Assembly (NCBI GenBank): GCA_035532475.1
Contig: DATKQY010000053.1
Coordinates: forward strand, 1-64,000
Length of the DNA: 64,000 nt
Source: DATKQY01 sp035532475
GTDB lineage: Bacteria > Actinomycetota > Acidimicrobiia > Acidimicrobiales > Bog-793
Reading direction: 5' to 3'
A program made the position numbers and the translations under genes. This document shows, in pieces, positions 49,787 to 57,530 of this stretch. Position 1 is the stretch's first letter, and every line of letters begins with the position of its first letter. The notes below the pieces were generated by a model. The model worked only from the letters and a program-made list of their open reading frames with translations, made no database searches and was not told the origin of the DNA.

Positions 49787-49807
49787 CCGGCGGGAGGCAC
49801 CCGCCGG
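49787..49807. terminator. Hairpin between convergent genes
   Basis: CCGGCGGG and CCCGCCGG (8-bp perfect stem) around AGGCA, 5 bp after the SnoaL-like stop and facing the convergent DUF2237 gene. Confidence 0.6.
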
Positions 49808-49859
49808 TGCCGCCACGGCGGCGACGGCTCAGCCCGGGCGCCGTGCCCGGGCGCTCCGC

Positions 49860-50219
49860 TCAGGTCGCGGCGTGCTCGCGCAGGTCGTCCAGGCTCACCC
49901 ACTCGAGGCTGGAGGCGTGCGTCGCCTCCAGCACCACCGACGGTGCCATGCCGGCGTCGAGCGCTTCCTTCCAGCGCGGGGCGCACAGGCACCAGCGGTC
50001 GCCGGGCTGCAGGCCCGCGAAGCCGAAGGACGGCTGGGGCGTGCTGAGGTCGTTGCCGACGTCCTTGGAGAAGGTGAGGAACCTCTCGCTCACCTGGACG
50101 CACACGGTGTGCACGCCCAGGTCCTCCGCTCCAGTGTTGCAGCAGCCGTCGCGGTAGAAGCCGGTCAGGGGATCGAAGCCGCAGGGCTCGAGATCACCGC
50201 CGAGGACGTTCTTCGCCAT
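49860..50219 (-). CDS. DUF2237-family protein
   Basis: A 119-residue small protein with the highly conserved family pattern (PF09996): NVLGGDLEPCGFDPLTGFYR, DGCCNTGAEDLGVHTVCVQV, FLTFSKDVGNDLSTPQPSF, GLQPGDRWCLCAPRWKEALD, VVLEATHASSLEWV. The conserved cysteines (CCN and CLC) suggest metal or redox binding, but the function is unknown. ATG at 50219; a GTG five codons upstream is an alternative. Divergent from the SAM hydrolase gene with about 105 bp between. Confidence 0.9.
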   Translation of the reverse strand: MAKNVLGGDLEPCGFDPLTGFYRDGCCNTGAEDLGVHTVCVQVSERFLTFSKDVGNDLSTPQPSFGFAGLQPGDRWCLCAPRWKEALDAGMAPSVVLEATHASSLEWVSLDDLREHAAT

Positions 50220-50326
50220 GCCCCATTCCACCACGTCCCCGCCCGGGGCGTGGGCCTAGTCTTGCGCCGAGGGGTCGCCCCGGTCCGGCCGACCGGAGCA
50301 CGCCGCGACCTCGAGGAGCAGAGCCG

Positions 50327-51148
50327 ATGCCGCCGGAGTGCCTGACATTGCTGACGGACTACGGCCTCGACGCCGGCTTCGTCGGCATCCTGCACGCGGT
50401 GGCGCTGCGGATCGCCCCGGCGCTCCCGGTGATCGACCTCGACCACAGCGTCCCCCGCCACGACGTGCGCCTCGGGGCCCTTCGCCTCGAGCGGTCGATG
50501 CGCTACGTCCCCGTCGGGGTGCACGTCGCCGTGGTGGACCCCGGCGTCGGCGGCGACCGTCGCGCCGTCGCCGTCGAGGCCGGCGGCCGCCTGTTCGTCG
50601 GGCCCGACAACGGGCTGTTGACCTGGGCCGTCGAGGCCTGCGGCGGGGCGGAGCGGTGCGTGGCGCTCGGGGTCGAGCGCTACTGGCTCCCGGCGCGCAC
50701 GGGCACGTTCGACGGCCGCGACGTCTTCGTCCCCGTCGCCGCCCATCTCGGGCTCGGCACCGACCTCGCCGAGCTCGGCGACGCGCTCGACCCGGCGACG
50801 CTCGTCGGGCTGACGCGCCCGCTCGAGCGACCGCTCGGCGACGGCTCGGTCGAGCTCGAGGTGCTCCAGGTCGACGGGTTCGGCAACGTCCAGCTGAGCG
50901 GCGATGCCACCACGGTGGCGCGGCTCGGCCTGCGCCGGGGCGACCCCGTCGAGCTCCTCGCCGGCGCTCGCTCCGTCGGGGCGAGCTTCGGCGCCACCTT
51001 CGGCGACGTCGGTGCGGGCGAGGCGGTGCTCCTGCTCGACAGTGACACGGCGCTGGCGCTCTCGGTCAACCGTGGCCGGGCCGATCTCGTCCTCGGCTCC
51101 GGGCCGGGGGCGACCGTGGTCTTGCGTGCCGTGCCCGAGCTGCACTGA
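50327..51148 (+). CDS. SAM hydrolase/chlorinase-fold protein (SAM hydroxide adenosyltransferase family)
   Basis: A 273-residue protein of the DUF62/fluorinase-fold family (PF01887), which in most bacteria hydrolyses S-adenosylmethionine to adenosine and methionine. Signature elements are LTLLTDYGLDAGFVGILHAV (LTD-x-G and the D-x-x-VG motif), DLDHSVPRHDVRLGALRL, VHVAVVDPGVGGDRRAVAVE, GPDNGLLTWAVEA and TFDGRDVFVPVAAHL. The C-terminal beta domain has LEVLQVDGFGNVQLS. The R and H residues typical of hydrolases (RRAVA, HDV) favour hydrolysis rather than halogenation. ATG at 50327. Monocistronic, ending at a strong hairpin. Confidence 0.88.
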   Translation: MPPECLTLLTDYGLDAGFVGILHAVALRIAPALPVIDLDHSVPRHDVRLGALRLERSMRYVPVGVHVAVVDPGVGGDRRAVAVEAGGRLFVGPDNGLLTWAVEACGGAERCVALGVERYWLPARTGTFDGRDVFVPVAAHLGLGTDLAELGDALDPATLVGLTRPLERPLGDGSVELEVLQVDGFGNVQLSGDATTVARLGLRRGDPVELLAGARSVGASFGATFGDVGAGEAVLLLDSDTALALSVNRGRADLVLGSGPGATVVLRAVPELH

Positions 51149-51179
51149 CCGGGGTCACCCGTGATGCCGGGGAGCGAAG

Positions 51180-51220
51180 CGGGCCCGGTCTCCCGCTCGG
51201 GCGAGCGGGAGCCGGGCCCG
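51180..51220. terminator. Long hairpin terminator between convergent genes
   Basis: CGGGCCCGG and CCGGGCCCG flank CTCCCGCTCG and CGAGCGGGAG, giving a 19-20 bp stem with a single unpaired T and a tight loop. It lies between the SAM hydrolase stop (51148) and the aldose epimerase stop (51257) and can terminate both. Confidence 0.85.
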
Positions 51221-51256
51221 TTGCGTTCGCCGACCGTGGTCGCCGGCGTCTAGCGC

Positions 51257-52528
51257 TCAGGAGTTCGAGAGCTGGAAGACGGTCGTCTGCGAGTACACCT
51301 GGCCCGGGTCGAGCTCGGTGGTCGGGTAGGACGGCTGGTTCGGCGAGTCCGGGAAGTGCTGGGTCTCCAGCGCGAACCCGTCACTCTGGCGGTAGCAGTG
51401 GCCGCTGGTGCCGCACACGCCCTGGCCGACCAGGTAGTTGCCCGAGTAGAACTGCAGGCCGGGCTGGGTCGTCCACACCGTCAGCGTGCGCCCGCTCGAG
51501 GGGTCGACGGCCTGGGCGGCCTCGATCAGCGACGGCGGGTTGGTCTGGTTCAGCACCCAGTTGTTGTCGAAGCCGTGACCGATCTGGAGCTGCGCGTTGT
51601 TGTCGTAGATGTCCTGGCCGATCGGCTTGGCCGTCGAGAAGTCGAACGGCGTGCCCGTGACGCTCGCCGACGGCCCGAGCGGGATCTGGTTGGCGTCGAC
51701 CGGCGAGTACTGGTTGGAGTTGATGTAGAGGGTCTGGTTGTAGACCGGGCCCGAGGCCTCACCGGCGAGGTTCCAGTACGTGTGGTTCGTCAGGTTGAGG
51801 ACCGTCGGCATGTCGGTCGTGGCGTGGAAGGTCAGCTTCAGCTGGTTCTGGTTGTTCAGCGTGTAGGTGGCGATCGTGTCGAGGTTGCCCGGGAAGCCCT
51901 GCGAGCCGTTCGGGCTCACGTACTCGAGCTGGAGACCGACCCAGTCGGAGCCCCCGGAGAGCACCGTCGGCGTCCAGACCTGCTGGTCGAAGCCGACGAA
52001 GCCGCCGTGCAGGGCGTTCGGGCCGTTGTTGATCGGCACGTTGTACGTGACGCCCTTCAGGGTGAACTGCCCGTTGGCGATCCGGTTGGCGTAGCGACCG
52101 ATGAGAGCTCCGAAGTACGTGCCGAGGCCCTTCGGGTCGTTGACGTTCGCTGCGGCGTTGAACTGGACGTAGTCCTGCAGCGTCGGGTAGCCGAGCGTGA
52201 CATCGGCCACGTTGCCGTTGGCATCGGGGAAGGCGATCGACTGGATGATGCCGCCGTAGTTGAAGATCTTCACGACCATGCCGTTGCAGTTGCTGAGCGT
52301 GTAGAGGTTCACCGGCTGGGTGCTCACGGTGCCGGCGGGCGCCGAGGTGATCGTCGGCGCGCCCGGTGTGGTGCAGGTGCCGCCGGTGTGGTGATCGGCG
52401 TGGTGTTCTCGGACGGTGGCACCGGTCGTTGGGGTGAACGCCACGAGCAGCCCGACCGCGGCCGCGGCTGCGGCCAGGACCGAGCCGAGGCGCAGCTTCC
52501 CCCGGCGGCTTGAGAGCATGCGGGACAT
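51257..52528 (-). CDS. Secreted aldose 1-epimerase (galactose mutarotase)
   Basis: A 423-residue exported mutarotase interconverting alpha and beta anomers of hexoses. The signal peptide (LGSVLAAAAAAVGLLVAFTP) precedes a His-rich linker (HHADHHT), then the epimerase domain from about residue 70: VVKIFNYGGIIQSIAFPDAN, YFGALIGRYANRIANGQF, GPNALHGGFVGFDQQVW. The catalytic His lies in VLNLTNHTYWNLAGE and the catalytic Glu near the end in FALETQHFPDSPNQP. ATG at 52528 follows GAGGGGAGTACC. Secretion suggests sugar processing outside the cell, alongside the secreted GH3 enzyme. Its stop faces a strong hairpin. Confidence 0.92.
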   Translation of the reverse strand: MSRMLSSRRGKLRLGSVLAAAAAAVGLLVAFTPTTGATVREHHADHHTGGTCTTPGAPTITSAPAGTVSTQPVNLYTLSNCNGMVVKIFNYGGIIQSIAFPDANGNVADVTLGYPTLQDYVQFNAAANVNDPKGLGTYFGALIGRYANRIANGQFTLKGVTYNVPINNGPNALHGGFVGFDQQVWTPTVLSGGSDWVGLQLEYVSPNGSQGFPGNLDTIATYTLNNQNQLKLTFHATTDMPTVLNLTNHTYWNLAGEASGPVYNQTLYINSNQYSPVDANQIPLGPSASVTGTPFDFSTAKPIGQDIYDNNAQLQIGHGFDNNWVLNQTNPPSLIEAAQAVDPSSGRTLTVWTTQPGLQFYSGNYLVGQGVCGTSGHCYRQSDGFALETQHFPDSPNQPSYPTTELDPGQVYSQTTVFQLSNS

Positions 52529-52615
52529 CGGTACTCCCCTCAGTGGTCAGCTTCTGTGAACGCTCACAGTACGAGGGGCGCGTCAGCAGCTCGTCACGGC
52601 GACGTCAGTCACCCG

Positions 52616-52828
52616 TCACGGCTCCGTCACCCCGCACGTCGCCTGCTCGACCCAGGACCGCACGACGGCGACGACCTCGTCGACGCGCGTGAGCGGGCCG
52701 GCCTCGAGCGTGTCCCGTCCGGGATGGGTGAACGCGGACACCCGCGCCACCCATGTCGAGCCTCCCGGCGCGTCGACGAAGACGCGCAGCACGAGGGACG
52801 CCGAGCGTGGCGAGCTGGTCATCGACAT
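52616..52828 (-). CDS. Small protein of unknown function (70 aa)
   Basis: A 70-residue reverse-strand protein with coding-like third-position GC and an alternating beta then helix pattern: SASLVLRVFVDAPGGSTWVA, RVSAFTHPGRDTLEAGPLTR, VDEVVAVVRSWVEQ. It lies about 90 bp downstream of the SARP-type regulator on the same strand and could be its operon partner. No Shine-Dalgarno is visible at the candidate ATG codons (52828, 52822), so the start is a guess. I do not recognise a family. Confidence 0.45.
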   Translation of the reverse strand: MSMTSSPRSASLVLRVFVDAPGGSTWVARVSAFTHPGRDTLEAGPLTRVDEVVAVVRSWVEQATCGVTEP

Positions 52829-52918
52829 CGTCCAAGGGTGAGGGTGCTGCGTCACGCGGCCGTCACGGCAGCCGGCGCGGCGGCTCAGGCGGCCGGCGGA
52901 CGCGCCGGCACGGCCACG

Positions 52919-53665
52919 TCAGTGCAGCGCGAGGCCCTCGAGCAGCGCGGTCATCTTCGGGGACGGATCGACGCCGAGATCGTGCTGGGCGAGCTGCTCG
53001 TAGATACGGAAGCGCCGGATCGCCTCGGCGACGTTGCCGTCGGCGAGGTGGGCGCGCACGAGGGCGCGGTGCGCGCTCTCGCGCAACGGCTCGCGCTCGA
53101 CCGCGGCGAGCGCGGCGAGGACGGCGGCGTCGGAGCGTCCGACGTCGGTGCAGTGCTCGGAGAGCGCCTCGAGGGCGAGCAGCGTCAGCTGGCGATGGCG
53201 CTCGCGCTCGAGGAGGATCCAGTCCTCGTACCAGCCGGGCAGCAGCTCTTCCCACAGTCGCGGCTCGGCCATCTCGGTCGTGTCCTCGCCGAACGCTCCG
53301 GCAAGGATCCCTCGCGCCACCGTGGCGGCACGGTGGACGTCGACCTCGACCGCCGGCGCGAGCCTGAGCTCGTCGTGCGCCGAGTCGACGACGTGCAGCG
53401 CCGACGCGCGGAGCCGCCACAGCGCCGAGCGCAGGCTCCCGTTTGCATGCTCCTCGGAGGCGTCGCCCCACAAGGTGCCGGCGACGTAGCTCCTGCGAAG
53501 CCACTTGCCGTGCAGTGCCAGCAACGCCACCAGGCGCTGGGCACCCTGGACGAGGGGGACGCCGTCGGAGGACGAGCGCAGCGAGAACCCGCCGAGCATG
53601 CAGAGCTGGAGGCGTTCGGACGGGGACTGGGTATCGTGGCAACGTCGCCGAAGGTCGGTAACCAT
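52919..53665 (-). CDS. SARP/BTAD-type transcriptional regulator
   Basis: A 248-residue regulator of the AfsR/DnrI/RedD type. The N-terminal winged-helix DNA-binding domain reads LQLCMLGGFSLRSSSDGVPL, LVALLALHGKWLRRSYVAGT, LWGDASEEHANGSLRSALWR. The bacterial transcriptional activation domain follows (VDVHRAATVARGILAGAF to LLPGWYEDWILLERERHRQL, ALAAVEREPLRESAHRALVR, IYEQLAQHDLGVDPSPKMTA), a TPR-like helical repeat. There is no NB-ARC or kinase-receiver extension, so this is a minimal SARP. SARPs usually activate nearby biosynthetic or secretory genes; the neighbours here are a secreted epimerase and a secreted esterase. Start: ATG at 53665, with a TTG three codons upstream as alternative. Confidence 0.87.
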   Translation of the reverse strand: MVTDLRRRCHDTQSPSERLQLCMLGGFSLRSSSDGVPLVQGAQRLVALLALHGKWLRRSYVAGTLWGDASEEHANGSLRSALWRLRASALHVVDSAHDELRLAPAVEVDVHRAATVARGILAGAFGEDTTEMAEPRLWEELLPGWYEDWILLERERHRQLTLLALEALSEHCTDVGRSDAAVLAALAAVEREPLRESAHRALVRAHLADGNVAEAIRRFRIYEQLAQHDLGVDPSPKMTALLEGLALH

Positions 53666-53934
53666 GCGCACCAACTTCTTGGAGGTGGAGGGTTACGAAA
53701 GCTGCACGGCCCGAGACGGCCACACGTCTCGCACATCTCGCACGTTTCGTGCCATCTGTCGCGCCGCCCCCGACCCTAACGCGTCGCGCATGGCGCTGCG
53801 GCGGCGCTCTCGTGACGAGCTTGTGACGGCGCTCGCCGGAGTGGGTTCACGCACCCGGGCGCGATGCACGAAGCTGCAATGTACCGACACGACATGCGTC
53901 GAAATGCCTCCGGGCGCCGACCCGGCGGCGGTGC

Positions 53935-54972
53935 TCAGGTGTGGTGCTTGGAGAAGAAGGACCAGATGAGCGCGTCGGCGTCGACGTCGGTGGCGGTCGC
54001 GCCGAAGTAGCGGCGCAGCGAGGCCGGGAGGGCGACGCCGCCGGGCCAGGTGTGGCCATCCCCGACGAGCGAGTAGAGCTCGACCGCGCCGGACGAGGCG
54101 CACGAGCCCCACGAGGTGAGCTTGACGTCGCGTGCCGGGCTCGACGAGCGCGGCGAGGCGGAACAGCCGTCGTGCGCCGCCCACGCCTTGGCGGAGGCCG
54201 CGACACTCGAGGTCCAGTACGCTTGCCCGCCGCGGCCGTCGTAGGGATCGACGGGATCCGCGGTGCCGTGGAACGCGATGACCGCGATCGGGCGCCGAGA
54301 TGTGCAGTGGGCCGGGAACTGGAGGCCGCTGATGGGAGCGATGGCTGCGAACACGCTCGGGGCGTCGCAGCCGAGCGCGCTCGCCATGCGCGCGCCCCCC
54401 GAGAAGCCGGCGACGTAGACGCGGGTCATGTCGAGACAGAGGCGCTGGCCGAGGAGGAACGGCAGGCTCGAGAGGAAGCTGCGGTCGCTCGCGCTGTGTT
54501 CGGGCACGCGCTCGCCTCCGACGAGGGGCTCGCCGGGGACGTTCCAGTCGAACCCTGGCACGCCGAGCAGGTCGACCGGGATCGAGGCGTCGGGGTAGGC
54601 GACCACGAAGCCGTCGGCGTCGGCCGTCCCATCCATGCCCGAGAACTTCTCCTGCTCGGCCGCGTCCGATCCGCTCCCGTGCAGATCGAGGACGAGGGGC
54701 GCCGGCCGCGTCCGCGAGTAGCGCGTCGGCACGTGCAGGAGGACGCGTCGCTGCGAGGCGCCGACCTGCACGCTGAACGTCGCGTTCGGCGGGGTCGCCG
54801 CCGAGTTGCAGCCGGCGCTCCCCGGGGCGTGTGAACGCGCGGTCGCGGACGCGGCCGGGCTCGCCGGGACGCCGAGCCCGAGGAGGAGCCCGCTCAGTGC
54901 GACGAGGATCGTGGTGCGCCCCCGTCGCGGCGTGGCGTCGGGTTCGGTTGGTCGGTGTCGCGGCCCGGTCAT
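53935..54972 (-). CDS. Secreted polyhydroxybutyrate-depolymerase/feruloyl-esterase-like hydrolase (LpqC family)
   Basis: A 345-residue exported alpha/beta hydrolase. The signal peptide is ILVALSGLLLGLGVPASPAA. The fold shows LLHVPTRYSRTRPAPLVLDL, HGSGSDAAEQEKFSGMDGTA, the nucleophile elbow VYVAGFSGGARMASALGCDA, then VIAFHGTADPVDPYDG with the catalytic Asp and LVGDGHTWPGG with the catalytic His. This pattern belongs to the esterase D/PHB depolymerase family that includes LpqC and feruloyl esterases. ATG at 54972. The divergent MarR gene starts 44 bp away with a palindromic operator between, so MarR control of this esterase is likely. Confidence 0.9.
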   Translation of the reverse strand: MTGPRHRPTEPDATPRRGRTTILVALSGLLLGLGVPASPAASATARSHAPGSAGCNSAATPPNATFSVQVGASQRRVLLHVPTRYSRTRPAPLVLDLHGSGSDAAEQEKFSGMDGTADADGFVVAYPDASIPVDLLGVPGFDWNVPGEPLVGGERVPEHSASDRSFLSSLPFLLGQRLCLDMTRVYVAGFSGGARMASALGCDAPSVFAAIAPISGLQFPAHCTSRRPIAVIAFHGTADPVDPYDGRGGQAYWTSSVAASAKAWAAHDGCSASPRSSSPARDVKLTSWGSCASSGAVELYSLVGDGHTWPGGVALPASLRRYFGATATDVDADALIWSFFSKHHT

Positions 54973-54984
54973 CTCCGCAACCTA

Positions 54985-55016
54985 GTTGTTAGACAACCGA
55001 GTTGCATAATGGAGGG
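54985..55016. promoter_or_regulatory. MarR operator and promoter between esterase and regulator
   Basis: GTTGTTAGACAAC (54985-54997) is a perfect palindrome (GTTGT-TAG-ACAAC), the usual size for a MarR dimer site. CATAAT (55005-55010) lies six bases before the GTG at 55017 and looks like the -10 of a leaderless marR transcript. The operator therefore covers the marR core promoter and sits 12 bp from the esterase ATG on the other strand. Confidence 0.65.
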
Positions 55017-55505
55017 GTGGAACCCTCCCTGCACGACCTGCCCCCGTCGAGCTGGCCCTGGCCCTGGCTGCTGCGCGGCGCCGGTCAGGTCGTCGAGCAG
55101 CGGGTGCGCTCGGCGCTGGCGGGCGCGGGCATCGAGGAGCTGCGCCCCGGCGACGTGCTGTTCCTCGCGCTGCTGGCGCGCGGCATCGACACGATCGACG
55201 CGCTCGCCCGCAATCTCGAGGTGACGCGCCAGGCGGTGAGCAAGACGGTCGACTCGCTGGTGCGCAGGGGCTACGTCGTGCGCGCGGTGGGCGGTGCCGA
55301 CCGGCGCCGGGTCGAGCTCCGTCTGAGCGACACGGGGGCCGACGCCGCCCGCGTGGCCCGTTCGGCCCGCGAGGAGGAGGAGCGGCGCCTCGAGGCGGCG
55401 CTCGGACCGGCCGCCGCGCAGGCGCGGGCCGCGATCGCCTTGTTCATCGCCGACTCGCCGGGCGTGCGTCTGCGGACCGCCTACGCGCGCCGCTCCTACC
55501 GCTGA
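55017..55505 (+). CDS. MarR-family transcriptional regulator
   Basis: A 162-residue winged-helix dimer. The DNA-binding core is LRPGDVLFLALLARGIDTID, ALARNLEVTRQAVSKTVDSL, VRRGYVVRAVGGADRRRVEL, typical of MarR. The C-terminal helices (ARVARSAREEEERRLEAALG) complete the dimerisation region. I chose the GTG at 55017 as a leaderless start six bases after a CATAAT box; a TTG five codons upstream is in frame. It probably represses itself and the divergent secreted esterase through the palindrome at 54985, with release by a small phenolic or ester-derived ligand (inference). Its last 10 bp overlap the convergent NTF2-like gene. Confidence 0.88.
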   Translation: MEPSLHDLPPSSWPWPWLLRGAGQVVEQRVRSALAGAGIEELRPGDVLFLALLARGIDTIDALARNLEVTRQAVSKTVDSLVRRGYVVRAVGGADRRRVELRLSDTGADAARVARSAREEEERRLEAALGPAAAQARAAIALFIADSPGVRLRTAYARRSYR

Positions 55506-55897
55506 CGGGCGGCACTCTCCTTCCAGGCGCTGCGCCAGGCGCTCTCGGCGCTGCGCCACGAGCACTCCCGAGCGATCAGCCCGTCGCGGAAGTCGAACAC
55601 GTGCAGCACCCGGAAGAGCGCGGGCCACCCCTGCTCGTCGGTGGCTTCGACGAACGCCTCGTCGACGGCGAAGTCCTCGCCGTAGTTGCGGCGCTCGGAG
55701 ACGATGCGCTTCAGCGGATAGGTCGCGAACAGCTCGATGTAGAAGGCCTTCGCCGCCGCCTTGCCGCGTGAGCGGTGCACGCCGGCGACCTCCAGCTCGA
55801 CGTCGTCGGCGAGGTCGGCGATCGCGGCCTCCTCGTCGCAGCGTTCCTCGGCGCGGAAGTGGCGGTCGATCAACGCGTCCATCTCGTCCGTCGTCAA
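55496..55897 (-). CDS. NTF2-like (SnoaL) family protein
   Basis: A 133-residue small alpha+beta barrel protein: MDALIDRHFRAEERCDEEAA, IADLADDVELEVAGVHRSRG, AAKAFYIELFATYPLKRIVS, EDFAVDEAFVEATDE and ALFRVLHVFDFRDGLIAREC. The pattern is typical of SnoaL-like polyketide-cyclase or isomerase relatives. The TTG start at 55897 is fixed by AAGGAGGT eight bases upstream and overlaps the TGA of the saccharopine-dehydrogenase-like gene (TTGA), so the two proteins are coupled and probably act in one pathway. Confidence 0.83.
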   Translation of the reverse strand: MTTDEMDALIDRHFRAEERCDEEAAIADLADDVELEVAGVHRSRGKAAAKAFYIELFATYPLKRIVSERRNYGEDFAVDEAFVEATDEQGWPALFRVLHVFDFRDGLIARECSWRSAESAWRSAWKESAARQR

Positions 55898-57123
55898 TGC
55901 CCGACCTCCTTCGTAGCCGGGGTCCGCTCGTCGAGGCCGGTGGGCGAGCCGTGCTCGGCGAGCAGGTCGAGGAAGGGCCCGGCCGGCAGCGCCTCGGGCC
56001 CGAGCACGCCGGCTCCGGACCAGACGCCCGAGTCCAGGAGCTGGAGGGCGATCACGGGATTGATCGCGGTCTGCCAGACGACCGCCTGCGAGCCGTACTC
56101 CGCCATCGACTGGGCGTTGTCCACCGCGTGGTACAGGTAGACCGCCCGTGGGGCACCGTCCTTGCCGGTGCCGGTCACCCAGGTCCCAGCGCACGTCACG
56201 CCGTGCATCTTGTCGCCGAGGGTGGCGGGGTCAGGCAGGCAGGCCGCGACGACGTCGCGCGGCGAGACCTGCGCGGCACCGACGCGCACCGGCGCCGTCC
56301 GGTCGAGCCCGAGCTTGTGCAGGGTCCGCAGCACCTCGATGAACTCCTCGCCGAGGCCGTACTTGAAGGTGACGCGCCCCGCGTCGAGCCAGCGTGGCAC
56401 GAGGAGGACCTCCTCGTGCTCGACGTTGACGCACTCGATCGGGCCGATCCCCTCGGGGAACTCGAAGACCTCCGCGCCGCTGAAGGGCTCGGTCGTGTAC
56501 CAGCCGCGGTCGCGCTCCCAGATGACGGGCGGGTTCAGGCACTCCTCGATCGTCGTCCAGATGGAGAAGGTCGGCGCGAACTCGTAGCCCTCGACGACGA
56601 GATTCGCGCCGTCTCGCACCCCGATCTCCTCGACCGAGGAGAACAGCTCGTCGGCGGCGTGGCGGGCGAACACGTCGGAGAGCCCCGGCTCGACGCCCAT
56701 GCCGACGAGCGCCAGCAGGCCCCGCTCCTTCCATGCGTCGGCTTCGGCGAACTGCTCGTCGCCGAGCTTGACCCCGGTCTTCGCGTAGGGCTCGTCGGGA
56801 TGGGGCTGGGACAGCGACATCGCCATGTCCACGTAGTTGACGCCGGCGGCGAAGGCGGCCCGGAACAGGGGCATGACGAAGCGCGGGTCGACGGCGTTCA
56901 CGACGACGTCGCAACGCTCGGCACGGACGAGCTCGGCGACCGCCGCCGCGTCCGAGGCGTCGATGCGCGCGGCACTGACCCTGTCCGACCCCACCCCGGC
57001 GGCGCGCCTCGCGCGTTCGAGGTCGTAGTCGGCGACCACCAGGTGCTCGAAGACCCCCCAGCGCTGGGCCGTCCGCGAGATCGCGGCCCCGACGCCACCC
57101 GCACCGACCAGCAGCACCCGCAT
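55894..57123 (-). CDS. Saccharopine dehydrogenase-family oxidoreductase
   Basis: A 409-residue NAD(P)-dependent protein. The Rossmann fingerprint MRVLLVGAGGVGAAISRTAQ begins the chain, followed by VVADYDLERARRAAG, VVVNAVDPRFVMPLFRAAFA and AGVNYVDMAMSLSQPHPDEP, as in saccharopine and carboxynorspermidine dehydrogenases. The catalytic/substrate domain includes GLLALVGMGVEPGLSDVFAR, then WTTIEECLNPPVIWERDRGW and GVTCAGTWVTGTGKDGAPRA. The C-terminal HAVDNAQSMAEYGSQAVVWQ is typical of the bacterial LYS9-like group, which forms or cleaves secondary amines. ATG at 57123. Overlapped by the NTF2-like gene downstream. Confidence 0.87.
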   Translation of the reverse strand: MRVLLVGAGGVGAAISRTAQRWGVFEHLVVADYDLERARRAAGVGSDRVSAARIDASDAAAVAELVRAERCDVVVNAVDPRFVMPLFRAAFAAGVNYVDMAMSLSQPHPDEPYAKTGVKLGDEQFAEADAWKERGLLALVGMGVEPGLSDVFARHAADELFSSVEEIGVRDGANLVVEGYEFAPTFSIWTTIEECLNPPVIWERDRGWYTTEPFSGAEVFEFPEGIGPIECVNVEHEEVLLVPRWLDAGRVTFKYGLGEEFIEVLRTLHKLGLDRTAPVRVGAAQVSPRDVVAACLPDPATLGDKMHGVTCAGTWVTGTGKDGAPRAVYLYHAVDNAQSMAEYGSQAVVWQTAINPVIALQLLDSGVWSGAGVLGPEALPAGPFLDLLAEHGSPTGLDERTPATKEVGH

Positions 57124-57530
57124 GTCGTCCTCCGCTCACTCCGCGATGGGCGTGCCCGGGTGGCCGAGCTGGTGCGGGCGCGTGGCCCGTGTCGCCCACG
57201 GCATGCTACCCGGCCCCCTGTCCGGGGCCGCTGGGCAGGCCTTCCCGGCGCGCGCGACGGGCGACGGGCGCTCGCGCCGGGTGGGCGCCCCGGGGAATTG
57301 CTGGACGGCGGGCCCGGTCGTGTCGTTATGAGCAACAGGACGGCCGAGGTGGCCGCCCGACGTGCCGGAGCGCCGGCCCGGTCCTAGCCGGGCGCCTACC
57401 GGTCGTCGCCGTGGCACGGCATGAGCTCGGGGCGGCGTCGACGACGCTCGCTTCCCCCCGGGTCCGGGCCGGCTGCCACGGGCGGACAATGAGGGCCGTC
57501 CGGGAAGGGCGGTCGAGGAGCGATGACCCG
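57124..57530. other. Divergent intergenic region
   Basis: About 400 bp between the reverse dehydrogenase gene and the forward GGDEF gene. Open frames cross it on both strands but their translations are Arg/Pro/Gly-rich and unrecognisable. Less GC-rich spots are near 57295-57345 (GGAATTGCTGG and GTCGTTATGAGCAACAGG). Nothing else is supported. Confidence 0.35.
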
